DNA from: Hyphomicrobiales bacterium
GTDB lineage: Bacteria; Pseudomonadota; Alphaproteobacteria; Rhizobiales; Beijerinckiaceae
Direction of reading: 5' to 3'
Length of the DNA stretch: 63,608 bases
NCBI GenBank assembly: GCA_027487245.1
Contig: JAIYDY010000033.1
Coordinates: 1-63,608 of the forward strand
In this document: positions 62,835 through 63,608 of the stretch, one piece after another
How positions within the stretch are numbered: position 1 is the stretch's first letter
How the letters are laid out: each line of letters starts with the position of its first letter
Notes under the pieces: model-generated
The model's database searches: none
What the model was told of the DNA's origin: nothing
The model's input: only the letters and a program-made list of their open reading frames with translations
Translations under genes and position numbers: made by a program

Positions 62835-63608
62835 TCTCATCGACCTTGCGCGTGGTCGGCCCGGTGGCAGCCGTGGTTGTGGCCGGGATTGCCCTGCTGC
62901 CGGTGGTTGCCAAGGCGCAGGGCGCGCGCCCCGCGGCCGTGCCGCCTGCCGTGCAGCAACTCGCCGGAGCCTGGGAGTTGATCGGGCAGGGCGGGGCACG
63001 CAAATGCAAGATCACCTTGCGCAATGTCGAGGTGAAGGGCGGGCGCGCCCTGGGTTATCCAGCGACCTGCCGGCGCGGCCTGCCGATCCTGGGCAGGATC
63101 AGCGCCTGGACGGTGTCCGAGGATGGCCTGATCCGGCTCACCGATGCATCAGGCCAGCCGGTTCTGTCGTTCAGCGAGGACAGCGAGGCCTTCAGGCTGA
63201 AGGCCTCCGCGGACGGGGCGGATTACCAGATCGATTCGCTGGGCAAGCCAAGGCGCTATGTGCCGCGCATCGCCAATGCGCCAGCTGCGCCGCGCATCGC
63301 CTTCGATCCTGCGAAGGCCCCGCCGCGCGAGAGCATCCCCGGCAGCTATGCCATGTTCCGCTATGGCGGGCAGGAGGTCTGCCGGATCGTGCTGGGCACC
63401 AATCCCGGCGCTGCCGACGGGCGCTTTCTGACCAGCTTCCCGACTCGGTGCCGCGATAAGGGCCTTCAGGTCTTCGATGCCGTGGCATGGCGCTATACAG
63501 GGGGCAAGATCTACCTGATCGCGCGGCGCGGCCACGAGATGACATTGGTCTCGACCGCCGAGAACGAGTGGCAGAAGGACCCGCCCGGCGGGGCCGAGCT
63601 GACCTGGC
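62819..63608 (+). CDS. Exported protein with two AprI/Inh-like domains (cut by window edge)
   Basis: The frame from the ATG at 62819 is open to the window end (263 residues, incomplete). A signal peptide ends near VVAKAQ (residue 34). Two similar domains follow, at about 45-135 and 170-260. Each has an N-terminal Ser/Trp region, a Cys pair (CKI...CRR and CRIV...CRD) and a W-x-V/Y turn (AWTVSEDG and AWRYTGG), as in the AprI/Inh metalloprotease-inhibitor family. It overlaps the hydroxyacid dehydrogenase gene by 16 bases. No protease is visible here. Confidence 0.75.
   Translation, partial: MAQTLISSTLRVVGPVAAVVVAGIALLPVVAKAQGARPAAVPPAVQQLAGAWELIGQGGARKCKITLRNVEVKGGRALGYPATCRRGLPILGRISAWTVSEDGLIRLTDASGQPVLSFSEDSEAFRLKASADGADYQIDSLGKPRRYVPRIANAPAAPRIAFDPAKAPPRESIPGSYAMFRYGGQEVCRIVLGTNPGAADGRFLTSFPTRCRDKGLQVFDAVAWRYTGGKIYLIARRGHEMTLVSTAENEWQKDPPGGAELTW

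Overview
The window is about 63.6 kb of high-GC DNA from an alphaproteobacterium, most likely of the order Hyphomicrobiales (Rhizobiales). That placement rests on gene families and neighbourhoods typical of the group: ptsP-prfA-prmC-DUF4167, lysA-lptM-argH-tlpA, etfB-etfA-hbdA, the TIGR02302 protein, the cobalamin adenosyltransferase next to a small twin-membrane-helix protein, purL-bolA-grxD, and a zinc-ribbon gene divergent from ftsEX. This is inference from protein content; no 16S gene is present.

Left end (1-5.5 kb): the tail of an IS630-type transposase is followed by a tight operon. It encodes a two-subunit molybdenum hydroxylase of the isoquinoline 1-oxidoreductase type (iorA, iorB) joined to soxX, soxY, soxZ and soxA. 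No soxB or soxCD follows. The gap after soxA holds a possible mobile-element remnant bounded by 10-bp inverted repeats. This is the most unusual block in the window.

Cellulose and signalling block (5.3-21 kb): ydcH and a LuxR-type response regulator lie on the minus strand. A cellulose operon follows on the plus strand (bcsS, bcsA with a c-di-GMP-binding PilZ domain, bcsB, bcsZ and a large TPR-like protein). Next come a multidomain receiver protein and a 1223-residue hybrid histidine kinase that may control or sense the same process.

Housekeeping core (21-60.6 kb): DUF1178, grxC and comF (minus); a methyltransferase, ptsP, prfA, prmC and a DUF4167 protein with a long Asp/Arg/Pro repeat (plus); tRNA-Leu(CAA); dsbB; an HNH endonuclease; hbdA and etfAB; rhomboid; cobalamin adenosyltransferase; TIGR02302; lysA, lptM, argH; tlpA; an exonuclease-CBS-DUF294 fusion; an uncharacterised membrane hydrolase paired with an isoprenylcysteine-methyltransferase-like protein; an SGNH hydrolase; grxD, bolA and purL; a TadG-like protein behind a sigma-54-type promoter; a thioesterase and iron alcohol dehydrogenase pair; tspO; a receiver protein and hpt; the zinc-ribbon protein; ftsE, ftsX, a YdcF-family protein and plsC.

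Right end (60.6-63.6 kb): a LacI-type regulator with a promoter and operator-like repeats ahead of it, a D-2-hydroxyacid dehydrogenase, and a tandem-domain Inh-like secreted protein that runs off the window. These probably form one operon.

Most of the window is ordinary alphaproteobacterial chromosome. The points most worth following are the iorAB-soxXYZA operon and its atypical SoxY tail, the LSGDE signature in FtsE, the sigma-54-like promoter before tadG, and the cellulose operon that lacks bcsC.
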